Source of the DNA: Maniola hyperantus
Lineage: Eukaryota > Arthropoda > Insecta > Lepidoptera > Nymphalidae
Direction of reading: 5' to 3'
DNA length: 64,000 nt
Assembly (NCBI RefSeq): GCF_902806685.2
Contig: NC_048553.1
Location: 4,137,099-4,201,098 of the forward strand
Each line of letters starts with the position of its first letter. Position 1 is the first letter of the stretch. Positions 22,928 to 33,930 of this stretch are shown here, piece by piece. The notes below the pieces were generated by a model, which saw only the letters and a program-made list of their open reading frames with translations, did not search any database and was not told where the DNA came from. The position numbers and the translations under genes are program-made.

Positions 22928-24038
22928 ATGGACTGAGTATATTCACGGATGGAAGCAAAATAGATGGAAAAGTTGGTGCAGCGCTATCATGCTGGGAAGA
23001 TGGTAATGAGATACGGAGTAGTAAATTTCTCTTGGAACGCTACTGCTCCGTATTTCAAGCCGAACTCTACGCACTGTACAAAGCTACCGAGTACGTCCTA
23101 AAAAGCAACAAACCATCCGTGAACATACTCAGTGACTCAAGGTCAGCCTTAGAGTGCATTAAGAATCCGGGCACGTTTCACCCTTTGGCATTCAAAATTA
23201 GAAAAAAATTTACTTTATTAAGAGAAAAGGGAAACACGATTAGGCTCTTTTGGATAAGGGCACATGTCGGAGTTGAGGGCAATGAAAGAGCTGACGCCCT
23301 CGCTAAGGAGGCAGCCAGAAAAAAGAAAACTGCCCCCAACTACGACCAGTGTCCCTTGTCATTCATAAAACAGTCCATCAGACAAATAACTATAGAGACT
23401 TGGAACAAAAGATACCAAAATGGTGAAACGGCGGCCTTGACTAGGCTGTTCTTCCCGGACGTTTATGGCGCATTCAAAGTTGTCAGAAAGACTAAGTTAA
23501 CACCGATTCACGTTCAAGTGCTGACGGGACATGGAGGCTTTGGGCAGTATTTAAAAAGATTCAAGTGCAAGGATGATTCAGCTTGCGACTGCGACCCAGC
23601 AAACGAGGAATCGGTGTTACACTTACTCTTAGACTGTCCCATATATGGGAAGGAACGTTTTGAACTGGAACAAAAGACAGAAGTGCAAATAAGGAAAGAA
23701 ACGCTGGAAGTACTGCTAAGAGACAAAAAGTGCCAAAAAGCATTTTTAGAGTACTGCACCAAAATAGCGAAATGTACTATAAAGAAAAATAAAACTAAGT
23801 AAAACTGTAAATATTTTAATATATTATATTATACTTGTAAATATAGATCTATAGTTGTATGCTTATTATAAGAATAAATGTATATACTTTGATAAAAATT
23901 TATAGGTATAATATAGTTAATATAGAAAAACAAACTGTAAATAAATAATGTAAGAGAATAACAAAATGTAATACCCAAAAAAGAACTCTGACACAAATCG
24001 GAGGATTTCCGATGATTTTAATTTAAAAAAAAAAAAAA
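22322..24038 (+). mobile_element. LINE family L-D (R1/I-like), 5' truncated
   Basis: This retroelement holds the end of a reverse transcriptase, an RNase H domain and a zinc-knuckle-like C-terminus. A 3' UTR of about 220 bp follows and ends in a 14-nt poly(A) at 24025-24038. RT resemblance to R1-type elements rests on blocks such as EEIKILGLILDSKLTF and WGLSAEVIRTMYVAVIEPI. The 5' two thirds, including the endonuclease and RT catalytic motifs, are missing. I could not find a target duplication. Confidence 0.85.
22831..23802 (+). pseudogene. L-D RNase H domain and C-terminal zinc motif
   Basis: The first 28 or so codons are out of frame with the family; homology begins near 22915. RNase H removes RNA from RNA-DNA hybrids during retrotransposition. 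The expected acidic residues are all present in ORF numbering: D40 (FTDGSK), E78 (QAELYAL), D102 (LSDSRSAL) and D155 (NERADALA), with H145 in WIRAHVG. A Cys/His cluster near residues 246-275 (CKDDSACDCD ... HLLLDC) matches the C-terminal zinc motif of these elements. The frame runs to a normal stop at 23802 without internal stops. The domain could be enzymatically competent if expressed, but the element is 5' truncated and frameshifted from RT. Confidence 0.85.
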
Positions 24039-24541
24039 TCATAGACTAACTTTAGGAACGATCTACATTAAAGTCGCAATAGGCCGCGAACGCACTGTCA
24101 ACCTTATGATAAGCATTTACAATATATTAGAATAGATAAGTTTTTACTCTTGAAATCGATGTCGATAATAATATTGCTCTACTTCATAATTACAAATCAT
24201 TCATTTGTTATTCGTAGTTATAGACCATTTTTCTGTTTTCTTTTTGTTTAACTTTACAATAAAAGGTCTTGAGTCATTTTTTTGCGTACGACAGCTGCTC
24301 AGATTGAGTCCTCTTTGCCATCCATTGTATTATTGACAAGACAAGGGTCAAAGGTTCAAAAGTAGTATATTTTTCTCTCTTGAAAGTGCTCTTTTGTTAA
24401 ACGTTGCCCCTTTTGGAAATATGCCAAGAGTCTTAGCAATTGGAATAGGTTCAGTGTAGGACTTTAATACCAACATCAGCCTGAAGAGAAAAGCTTGTTT
24501 CGTCAAAAACAATTAATTAAAATGTTGGATTCTATATTTAA
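24039..24541. other. No gene seen
   Basis: AT-rich; nothing recognised. Confidence 0.35.
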
Positions 24542-24725
24542 CTAGCTGCCCCGGCGAACTTCGTACCGCCTAACAGTAGGAAAATTTTAAATTTTTCTCT
24601 CCGTAAGAACCATATCCGTAGGTACTACAGGGAATATTATAAAAAAAGAATTAGCGAAATCGGTTCAGCTGTTCTCGAGATTTGCGATGGGCAACACATT
24701 TAGTGATTCATTTTTATATTACAGA
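24542..24725 (-). mobile_element. Helitron-like H-D copy, 184 bp
   Basis: In minus reading it starts TCTGTAATATAAAAATGAAT and ends GGCGGTACGAAGTTCGCCGG, GGCAGCTAG. The TC...CTAG termini, the subterminal hairpin and the similarity to 46791-46983 define the family. Confidence 0.75.
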
Positions 24726-25077
24726 AGATAGAAGATAATATATCATATATGACTAACAATTAGAGTCTTTAATGTACAAGAAAAAACAAGCCTGATTCGC
24801 TAATTATTTAACAACAAGAAATCTGTATGGTACAACGTGCAATATGCATGCCCCGTCGGCCCTCTGGGCGATGCAGAAAAAACGGCCAACCGTTACACAC
24901 AAATTGTTTAAATAAAACATATTACTTAGGTATTCAATGGACGTTTCACTCCCTAATCTTCCCAGGAAATGTAAGTAACTAACTACTCAGCAATGCACAT
25001 AGCAAAATTTTGACTGACAATTTTTTTGTGCCCTTTTGGAGCGAAGTTTTCATAACATCATGTTCTGAAGATTATCT

Positions 25078-25282
25078 TCTAAATATATAAAAGGAAAAGG
25101 TGACTGACTGACTGATCTATCAACGCACAGCTCAAACTACTGGACGAACCGGGCTGTTTGGCATGCTATTATGACGTAGGCATCAGCTAAGAAAGGATTT
25201 TTGAAAATTCAACCCTTAAGGGGGTGAAATAGGGATTTAAATATGTGTAGTCCACGCGGACGAAGTCATGAGCATAAGCTAT
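25078..25282 (+). mobile_element. Helitron-like H-A copy
   Basis: Starts TCTAAATATATAAAAGG, contains GTGACTGACTGACTGATC, and ends CACGCGGACGAAGTCATGAG, CATAAGCTAT. A small internal deletion removes part of the CTGAAATTTGG block. The next 41 bp (25283-25323) match 13587-13627. Confidence 0.8.
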
Positions 25283-25323
25283 TCTACCTACTATTCTATA
25301 TCAGTGCTATTTATATACCTAAT

Positions 25324-25695
25324 ATCGAAACATATTTATCTCCACCTGGCGATAACAGAAATTATATTTATTGCCATAAGATATAAAGAAAGTAAAATCC
25401 TTTTTACTCATCTGGAAATACGAGTATTAATGTTTCGCAGGATACTCGTAAATTATACCTTTCACTTCCGACCGAGGAACCACGATCCGCGATCCGCGAT
25501 CCCGCAAATCTTTTTGCACGAATTTCTACCAAGGTTAAGTTCTGAATATTTCTTTCACTTTTAAAATTTTCAGGCCGTTTTCTTTATTTATGGATGAACA
25601 AATGATGAGAAACCTAACTTTTTCGTAGCTATTTTTTAACTTTCTTATTATTATTTTTATTTTGTAATCTCTACGGATAAGATTCATTAGGACAT
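25324..25695. other. No gene seen
   Basis: A short GATCCGCGATCCGCGATCCC duplication lies near 25485; otherwise nothing. Confidence 0.35.
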
Positions 25696-25840
25696 ACTAT
25701 CATCATCATAGTCACCATGTTCAATCCATCGCCGGCTCACTACTGAGGACGGGTCTTTTCTCAGAATCAGAAGGGTTTGGTCGTAGTTAACCACGTGGGC
25801 CTAGTGCGGATTGGCAGACTTCACACGCCTTTGATAACAA
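25696..25840 (-). mobile_element. SINE-2, 3' half
   Basis: The reverse complement shows GTGTGAAGTCTGCCAATCCG, a CTGAGAAAAGACCCG block and a (GAT)n tail. Confidence 0.65.
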
Positions 25841-26370
25841 ATTGGCGAAGAAATTGATCGAAAATCATCTTTATCAAAAGAGCTGCATTTTTAAATGACT
25901 TCCAAAAAGGAGGTGGTTCTCAATTCGGCCCGTTTTTATTCATTAAAGACCGAAATATACCAAATGTTACAGAGGCACGTGTTTATCAAACATAATAAAT
26001 TGATAATTGTTAATTAGAGACCCAAAGAAAATTAATTAATTAGATTCTATGCTCTGCTTATTTTATTAAAGGTTCCAGTTTTCATATCGCACCTGTTACG
26101 TTAAAATCATTTCACAATTTGGAATCTGTGTTTGGAATGATTTATTGCTTTCGACATCGGGGAATATGTTTTTGATTAACATTACGATTTGCGAATGACC
26201 ACAATATTAAAATTTTCATTTTAATTATCTTTAATTATTAATTAATATTGTTTTACCCAATAACTGAAATTATGCGGTTTCGGTTTTGTTCTGAATATGA
26301 TATTTTATTTCTAGTTACTAGTGATGCCCCGTGCATCCATCTATTATAATAATTCATTATATTACTAAGC

Positions 26371-26683
26371 TTTGGTAGCCTAGGGGTTATAGGACGTCCG
26401 CCTTTCAATCGGAGGTCGGGGGTTCGGTCCCGGGCACGCACCTCTAACTTTTCGGAGTTATGTGCGTTTTTAAGTAATTAAAATATCATTTGCTTTAACG
26501 GCGAAGGATAACATCGTGAGGAAACCTGCATGCCTGAGTATTCTCCATAATGTTCTCAAAGGTGTGTGAAGTCTGCCAATCCGCACTTAGCCAGCGTGGT
26601 AGACTATGGCCAAAACCCGTCTCACTCTGAGAGGAGACTCATGCTCTGTAGTGAGCCGGGGATGGGTTGACCGTGATGATAGA
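26371..26683 (+). mobile_element. SINE-2, full length
   Basis: A tRNA-derived SINE with an A-box-like TAGCCTAGGGG at 26376-26386 and B box GGTTCGGTCCC at 26421-26431. The body has TTAACGGCGAAGGATAACAT, CTCAAAGGTGTGTGAAGTCT and GTAGTGAGCCGGGGATGG, ending in a degenerate GAT run. Other near-complete copies: 43282-43600 (-) and 54767-55001 (+). Confidence 0.8.
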
Positions 26684-27504
26684 GATTTTTGTCTCAATTT
26701 GTCGCAATAACGCAAAATACGGAATAGTTCTATGCTTTATCGTTCACTAAGTTATCTTATTCTGAGATGCAATGCAAGTTTAGGAACTAAATTAGAGATA
26801 ATTCGTCCAAAAGTCCGAAACTCGGTTGAAAACTTAGAATAGCGAAATCAGAGCTTATTTTGAAAATTTGAGTCTGTAGGAATATCTACTAAAGCGGAGC
26901 GTGGCGCGCAATCACTGACTTTAGTCAGATGAAATCTTCTTTGCTAGGTGTCTTATTTTGTTGCTAGCTGACTCGCCCCGGCTTCGCTTGTGTGAAATTT
27001 CTGACCACCCTTTCTTAGCAGCAGTAAGTATAAGTAGGTGGTACGTTATAGAGAGAACCGATATACGAAATCGCAAGTTTTTGACTCAGTAGCGGTCTGA
27101 ACTGCACCGTAATTTAACTTATGTTAGTCAGTCAGTTCCACGGGTGATAGGTACCAGAATTATAAAAAAAAACTAAGAAGTTTGGTAATGTATATTATGT
27201 ATATTTTATGATCTAAAAATAATTTGGTAGATAGGATCAAGAAAAATAAATAAATAAGCAGCTATCGTAACGAGTTACATTGTTTCTCAGCGTCGATCTA
27301 CACAGTTTATGGAACAATATACTATACAAAATACCACGATAATATATTTTATCTTATTATTTATTCTCAAACCTTGGAGATATGAAAAAGCAACACGATA
27401 CCACTTTGAGGATCACGCGATTGCTATCATTTTCACGCAAAAATAAAACATTGGACACGCAAAAGTCGAGGCGGGACTCGGGAAGGGTAGCCTATTCACT
27501 AAAA
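26684..27504. other. Unassigned stretch with an H-D-like scrap
   Basis: GCTGACTCGCCCCGGCTTCG at 26965-26990 resembles an H-D Helitron end. The remainder is unrecognised. Confidence 0.4.
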
Positions 27505-27615
27505 TACAGTACACGGCAGAAAGTGATGTGTACACTGTACATCAGCCTTTAGAATGTCATTTCGACTTTTTAGAGCGTTTTCTCTGTCACTCATACCTAT
27601 ATAGCGTTTTGTCGG
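27505..27615 (+). mobile_element. M3 MITE, partial
   Basis: TACAGTACACGGCAGAAAG, CATCAGCCTTTAGAATG and TAGAGCGTTTTCTCTGTCAC match the M3 left arm and centre; the right arm is missing. Confidence 0.65.
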
Positions 27616-27632
27616 CCAACCACTTCACTAAA

Positions 27633-27701
27633 AGGGCCAGCGTGGTGGCCTATGGCCTAAATCCTTCGATGCTGGGCCGCCGATGATGGTGATGATGATG
27701 A
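27633..27701 (+). mobile_element. SINE-2, 3' scrap
   Basis: GCCAGCGTGGTGGCCTATGG is followed by a GATGATGG-rich tail. Confidence 0.5.
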
Positions 27702-28635
27702 TTATTTTGTTAAGTTTGCTCACAAACTAAGATTTTTCGCAACGATATTATAGTCACGAATATAAACGTCTATCTTTATTACCCTCGGGTAGGTGTGCTG
27801 ATACGACTCTATCTACTCGTCGCGACCGTCATATCGGCGGAGTGGCGACAGAACGCTACGAAAATAATACTTAAACGAGCGTCTATCGCTTCGTATTACA
27901 TAATATTATCGTTTTCAGGGTTCCGTACCCGAAGGGTTTTTTTTTCGGCTAACTCCGAATTTTTTATTAAAAAACTTTATATTTCTATTTCAGGACTTTT
28001 GAGTGTCGGTAAATTTAATATTAAATTTTCATCTTTAAAAGTTTATTTAATTAAATTATAATTAAAAGTATTTATTTATTCTTGCCACTGCCCTTATGAC
28101 ACCGATGCAAAAATCGGCGAATTTTGGTCTTGAACGTTTACCACATAACAGGGAATTCCAGTTCAAGGTTGTGATTTCTTCAGTCACCCGAAGGTTGCCA
28201 ACAGGACTATTACTAACAAGATTACTAAGCCTGCGTTGTCCATCCCATTGTCTGTCAGCGGATTGTAAGTAATGAAAAAACATCAAACGTCAGAGCAGAT
28301 TTTCCATAGACAAAATAATCTAGTGCAACGGCTGCATTCTGTGTCCATGCATATCCTCCTACAATACCTAATGTCGCGATATTATTAAGGTATTTAGCTT
28401 TTTGATACCGGTATCAAAGATGTACATTGACACATTCTTGCGTTTTCTCCACAGAGAGTGAACAACAAAGAACCCTGACATTCCTATTGTGTGCGCGACT
28501 GTACGACGCCCGAGGCAACTCTGCCTCGTCGTTTTGTACCCATTTTATTAAGTCAAGAAAAACAACAATACAATAAATAATGCGAAGAAAATGACGGACT
28601 GAAATAATGGTAGACAAAATAACAGTTTTTTTTAA
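27702..28635. other. Unassigned stretch with two modest open frames
   Basis: 27795-28061 (+) begins with a hydrophobic run and 28062-28286 (-) has an acceptor-like site, but neither shows a known motif or complete exon structure. Confidence 0.3.
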
Positions 28636-28800
28636 TTTTAATAAAAGAATATTAGCCATGTTAAATGACTTATATTCCCCTTTCCTCTCCAACTAAGCGT
28701 CAGGCTTGTGCTAGGAGTACGTACGACAATAGTGCAACGGGCGTGGTTTGAACCGTCGAGCTTTCGGTTTTCAGTCCACTCCTTTACCGGTTGAGCTATT
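28636..28800 (-). mobile_element. SINE-3, second copy
   Basis: Matches 18330-18500 over its length, with the tRNA-Phe-like block ACTGAAAACCGAAAG and body GGAGAGGAAAGGGGAATATA. It has a few substitutions, including in the B box region. Confidence 0.75.
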
Positions 28801-28944
28801 ACTTAATTACTCTATGTAATACAAATAATATTATACATATTTGAATTGGCTTAAGTTAGAATAAAAAATCTTTATGCGTCATTTTGAATTTTTAACATAA
28901 TATACTAAGTACATGTTATTTTTTGCCGCGTACTGTACCTACCT

Positions 28945-29649
28945 ATTATTATATTATTGGGATTAAAATATCGCACGGCTCATGTTCGCATTGCAGGCTA
29001 GCCCTTACATAGATTTCATTAACACCACGTTTAAAGACAGCGAAGAACTCTAGATGGATGTTCAGTTCGCAGCCTCAGTGGCTGAAAGTTTCAAAGGCAT
29101 TAACGTTAATTAGCTCACGGGATTGCCTCAGCTTTCCATTTAAAACGTTTAACCGTATGTCTATAATCCCAGGAAGTTTGAATAACAGTACTCAAAGCTG
29201 CCGGGCTTTAAGCCTGCATTGCAGAGGAAACTTTGTCAAGAGCGAGAATTCAATCCATATGTTAATTGGTTTCTGGAATTTGGGAAGCTTACCGGAATTT
29301 CGAATTACCTGAAACAAAAAAGTTTTGTTTAATTAAAATGGAATTGGATATCTTTATGAAACTTATTTTAAAAGCGAGCTTACAAACAGTTCAGTGCTAC
29401 TTACTTGATGTTAGGGCTAAATCATACCTTACTTTTAGCTGAAGCATCGTAAAAGTTACAAAAGAGGTCGAAATGCGTTGCCAATTTTTAAGCAAATTAA
29501 ATTTTATTATTAATCCGCCCCTTGAATAACCCCAAATAAAATAACGATTTTCAGTCTTATTATTTATTCCGTTCACCGATTTTTTGTTGGAATTTGTCTT
29601 AGTATGTTAATAACCTCAACTCATTCAGTTATCAATTTTGATAAATCAA
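28945..29649. other. No gene seen
   Basis: A GC-balanced patch at 29040-29310 is open on the plus strand but has no motif and no convincing splice sites. Confidence 0.35.
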
Positions 29650-29868
29650 TCCAAATACATATATAAAAGGAAAACGTGACTGACTGACTGATCTATCAAT
29701 GCACAGCTGAAACTATTGGACGGATTGGGCTGAAATTTGGCATGCAGATAACTATTCTGACGTTGGCATCCGCTAAGAAGGGATTTTGAAAATTCTACCC
29801 CTAAGGGAGTAAAATAGGGGGTTGAAATTTTCGAAGTCCACGCGGACGAAGTCGCGAGCATAATCTAG
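29650..29868 (+). mobile_element. Helitron-like H-A copy, full
   Basis: TC at 29650, three GACT units, CACGCGGACGAAGTCGCGAG and CTAG at 29865-29868. Confidence 0.85.
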
Positions 29869-30558
29869 TAATACATAATAGAAAAGTTCTTACCCTCACT
29901 GACTGACTCATCGTAACTCAGCCCTAATCCTTGAACCTAGAAAGTTTGAAAGCACTGATGTTCCTCTTACTACGAGTATGTAGACAGGGTATAAAGCCAT
30001 ATTATTTCCATTGATTGTGAAATTCCCATGTGATAGATAATAAGAGATTTTTCGCCGAGCGAAGCCGTGGGCCGTACTTAGTACTTTATAAAATATTCAA
30101 TCGACCTCCTCCATAAATTCATAACAGTCAGAGAGCTTATATTTTGCCTGGCGATTTAATTTTTTAATTATTTCTCGATTAAACATTAATTGAATTTCAT
30201 TCTCGCCATATTGTTTTTAAGAGCAGATAAAAGCCAGCGATTGCGATGAAAATAAAATCTTTCTTTGTAAAAGTGTCGACAAGTGCGGATATAAAATTTT
30301 ACGTCCGCACAAATAGTCCATTCGTGGCCTCTAACGTTCAGTGCAGCTAAATGGTGGAACGATTGAATCGAATGCTATGGGATTTATACCATTTTTAGAC
30401 CATTGCAAAAGATAAAAGTAACGTTTAGCTGAAAATAACTTTTAAAGGGTCCATACGCTTGATCATTGGTTTAAACTTTGAACGATTAAATGCGCTGATA
30501 TAGCTAATAGTCAAACATACGCCGGCCTAGAAGATTTTAATATAAAGTCACAAAATGC
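29869..30558. other. No gene seen
   Basis: A degraded H-like scrap with GCCGAGCGAAGCCGTGGGC at 30054-30072; otherwise nothing. Confidence 0.35.
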
Positions 30559-30733
30559 TATAGTCCGCGACAGGTTCAGATAGCAATCGGGGTATGAGGC
30601 GGGGGACGCTCCGCACATCCGCACGTCACGTCACCTGCGATCGCCCGCATCGGGTTGGCGCGGGGGCAGGTGGCCGAGATGGCAATCGGGGAGGGAACGC
30701 CTCCCCGATTGCCATCTCGACCAGTTGCGTACT
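30559..30733. mobile_element. M2 GC-rich MITE
   Basis: The left end TATAGTCCGCGACAGGTTC pairs with the right end GACCAGTTGCGTACT. Inside, a perfect 19-bp inverted repeat (30676-30694 and 30700-30718) surrounds a 5-nt loop. It is far richer in GC than its surroundings. Other copies: 43099-43274, 49902-49955 and 58951-59034. Confidence 0.8.
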
Positions 30734-30860
30734 CACTTCCCGATGCCAATAATTTATCGTGCGTCATTCGGTTCTCACCTACCAGACCAGACCATCAGAC
30801 ATCTCGGAAATTAGTAATTCCTAAATTGCTTCTGCCGGGAATCGAACTTAAAATCTAAAA

Positions 30861-31615
30861 TCTAAATATATAAAAGGAAAAGGTGACTGACTGACTGACT
30901 GACTGACTGACTGACTGATCTATCAACGCACAGCTCAAACTACTGGACGGATCGGGCTGAAATTTGGCATGCAGATAGCTATTATGACGTAGGCATCCGC
31001 TAAGAAAGGATTTTTGAAAATTCAACCCCTAAGAGGGTGAAATAGGGGTTTGAAATTTGTGAAGTGCACACGGACGAAGTCGCGAGCATAAGCTAGTATA
31101 TATAAAAGGTGACTGACTGATTATCTTCTTCTTCTAAATATATCTAAATATATAAAAGGAAAAGGTGACTGACTGACTGACTGACTGACTGACTGACTGA
31201 CTGACTGACTGACTGACTGACTGACTGACTGATCTATCAACGCACAGCTCAAACTACTGGACGGATCGGGCTGAAATTTGGCATGCAGATAGCTATTATG
31301 ACGTAGGCATCCGCTAAGAAAGGATTTTTGAAAATTCAACCCCTAAGGGGGTGAAATAGGGGTTTGAAATTTGTGAAGTGCACACGGACGAAGTCGCGAG
31401 CATAAGCTAGTATATATAAAAGGTGACTGACTGATTAATCTATCAACGCACAGCTCAAACCACTGGACGGATCGGGCTGAAATTTGGCATGCAGATAGCT
31501 ATTATGACGTAGGCATCCGCTAAGAAAGAATTTTTGAAAATTAAACCCCTAAGGGGGTGAAATGGGAGTTTGAAATTTGTGTGGTCCACGCGGACGAAGT
31601 CGCGAGCATAAGCTA
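30861..31615 (+). mobile_element. Tandem array of three H-A Helitron-like copies
   Basis: Copy 1 spans 30861-31096, copy 2 31143-31410 (preceded by a start-like scrap at 31097-31142), and copy 3 31411-31615. Each ends with CGCGGACGAAGTCGCG or CACGGACGAAGTCGCG, then GAGCATAAGCTAG or a mutated form. The (GACT)n tract has 8 units in copy 1, 16 in copy 2 (31167-31230) and about 2 in copy 3. The apparent SVSQ-repeat protein here is the translated microsatellite. Confidence 0.85.
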
Positions 31616-31694
31616 TTAGTTACAAATAAGTGAATAGAAAATTACAGTTAACTTATCAGCTTTATCACAAATGGTAAAGAAGGTATATTGATAA

Positions 31695-32066
31695 ACAAGT
31701 GCGAGTCAGGCTCGCGCAATGAGGGTTCCGTACTACAGTCGTATTTTTTCGACATTTTGCACGATAATTAAAAACTATGATGCATTAAAAAAAAATCTGT
31801 TTTAGAATGTACAGGTGAAGACCTTTCATATGATACCCCACTTGATATAGTCACTCACTTCGAAAGTTGAAAATACTAATTATTAGTTCATGACCACAAT
31901 TTAATTTTTTTTGTGTGATCTAACCCTAAATTCACGGTTTTCAGATTTTTCCCCAAATGTCAGCTATAAGATCTACCTACCTGCCAAATTTCATGATTCT
32001 AGGTCAACGGGAAGTACCCTGTAGGTTTCTTGACAGTTTTTCCTTTAGAGGTACGGAACCCTAAAA
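31695..32066 (+). mobile_element. R-G repeat
   Basis: AAGTGCGAGTCAGGCTCGCG to GGTACGGAACCCTAAAAA; the (CAGA)n run is deleted relative to 1833-2258. Confidence 0.75.
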
Positions 32067-32951
32067 ATAAATAATTTAAAACATCAAAAGAGTAGTTTGC
32101 TATGTCTATAAAATTAACTTGATCATTAATTTACTAAACCAAACAGAAAATTAAAATGTCAATTCAAAATAATATTTTTTCATAATGTAAATAACGTCAC
32201 AGATAAAGTTATTTGTTAACAAATTATTATGTTATTTGTCATCATCTTTGTGTTTGTATTATACGAATTTCTGTGAAAGTAAAATGTTATAGTTTATTAT
32301 ATTTACTTAATTCATATATCAATAGGAAACTCGTTTCTTGTGTCTAAATTCTAAATTCAAAATAAATTATTCTTATTCTTATTCTTATATTTTCTGTACC
32401 AGAAATTCTAATTAGGAAATCTTTTAGGAAAAGTAGAAATACTTAGTTCAAATATAAATAGCTAATTAGCTATTTATGTTCTCAGTCTTACATTTTTTAA
32501 TTCAACTCTCTAATGATTTCTTAGAATTTTTGTGCCATTAGTAATAACTTTTATTATGATTATGTTAATAAATCCATGAATATGAAGTACCTAATTAAGA
32601 ATTAGTACTTCAAATTTCTTTAGCTAAATCTAAATCAAAAACAAGCAACAGATTATATTTTTTAGTTTGTTATTCTCAACTTTAATATAAGGTAAAGGTC
32701 GTAAGGTCACACCCACATGTTTATCACTAATTCTAAGAAAAGCTTTTAAGCTCAGTCACCGACAGTATAGAATGGAATATTATTATTTCAAAAAATAAAT
32801 TGCTAAATAAAAATATTGTGTTATCATGTAATAACTAATTAATGTGTTTTTAAATTTTAACCGTACAAAGCTTGCACCACAAAATATAATAGTAACATAA
32901 CTTATTATAATTTGAAAAAATTCGCGAATTTTTAACTTAAATTGTGAACAA
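32067..32951. other. Very AT-rich, nothing recognised
   Basis: No frame, hairpin or repeat copy stands out. Confidence 0.4.
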
Positions 32952-33072
32952 AAGAATGGTATACGTCGGTAACGCTTACACCAGCAGGTAACACAAAAGA
33001 GCGCTTTGTATTATTTATTTATTCATGCGAAAGCAGATTGCCCGCCTCATGCATACATGTGCGACTTTTCGC
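32952..33072 (+). repeat. Unclassified repeat paired with 34708-34820
   Basis: Both copies run through TCGGTAACGC, a CAGGTAACA block, TTATTCA and GCATACATG in the same order and orientation with many substitutions. Confidence 0.5.
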
Positions 33073-33292
33073 TTTTTTTATGTTGTTTACCAGCGTTTTT
33101 TATTTGTCATATAGACGAATATGATAAAAGTGAAAATATGACGTTGTTGTGGTAGTGGCTCGCTTCAAAATATTACAGAAAAAAATCACAATATAATTTG
33201 GTTCAGTTGCAGATAGAAATTAGGCGTCGCGTTACTTTGCGAAAGTCTATGATAAACAAGTGACAATCATCACTTAGAAAAACAAGTACACA

Positions 33293-33451
33293 TAAGTCCC
33301 GCAAATTGCTAATGCGCGTGGCCGCCATTTGAGTGACGTCAGCACTAGACTGAAGTTTCGAGCTGATGGTATATTTTGATTTCAGCTGACGTCAAAATGA
33401 CGTCATTTAGATGTTAATGAGATATGGTTCCAGAGCAATAGCAATTTGCTG
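33293..33451. mobile_element. M4 MITE with TGACGTCA sites, copy 1
   Basis: Ends TAAGTCCCGCAAATTGCTAA and AATAGCAATTTGC. Three TGACGTCA octamers lie at 33334-33341, 33387-33394 and 33398-33405. Related to 37553-37721 and 48531-48689. Confidence 0.8.
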
Positions 33452-33572
33452 AATTTAATGTTAGGTATATGCTATTTTAATGAATAGGTACTAAGTGAGA
33501 TTTCCTCTCAAATTACACTTGCGTGGGGACACGTAAAGATCTCGACACGTACAGATTTATTGAGAAGATTTT

Positions 33573-33616
33573 CGATAGATAGATAGATATATAGATAGAT
33601 AGATAGATATATAGAT
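33573..33616 (+). repeat. (GATA)n microsatellite
   Basis: Imperfect GATA units interrupted by TATA. Confidence 0.85.
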
Positions 33617-33745
33617 ATTAAGAGGGACAATCTATATCTAAGAGTCACTATCACATCACACAAGCAATTTTTTTTAGGTTTATAATTTGCATATTTGCAT
33701 ATATCTTTTGTACAATAAAGTATATTTCATTCGTTTATTTATTCA

Positions 33746-33930
33746 CTAGCTGATGCCCGTGACTTCGTTCACGTGGACTAAGGTGTTTCGAATTCCCGTG
33801 GGAACCCTTTCATTTTCCGGAATAGGCCTATGCCACTCTTTAGGTCTTTAACTATAGGTACTCATGCAAAAATCACGTCGATCCGTTGCTCCGTTGCGAC
33901 GTGATTGAAGGACAAACCAACAAACAAACA
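33746..33930 (-). mobile_element. Helitron-like H-B copy
   Basis: CTAG at 33746-33749, CGTGACTTCGTTCACGTGG, CCGTTGCGACGTGATTGAAG and an (ACAA)n tract; the 5' terminus is worn. Confidence 0.75.

Noticed and set aside
27795..28061. Plus-strand ORF starting with a hydrophobic, signal-like run
   Set aside because: The rest of the frame is low-complexity AT-rich sequence without motif or splice signals.
28062..28286. Possible minus-strand exon of 74 codons
   Set aside because: There is an acceptor-like CAG upstream, but no known motif, no clear donor in frame, and it is short in AT-rich DNA. Conservation data would be needed.
31121..31339. Minus-strand ORF with a repeated SVSQ peptide
   Set aside because: It is the translation of the (GACT)n tract inside Helitron-like copies.
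30861..31615. Repeat-spacer pattern that could suggest a CRISPR array
   Set aside because: The units are over 200 bp, identical to dispersed transposons and in a eukaryotic context.
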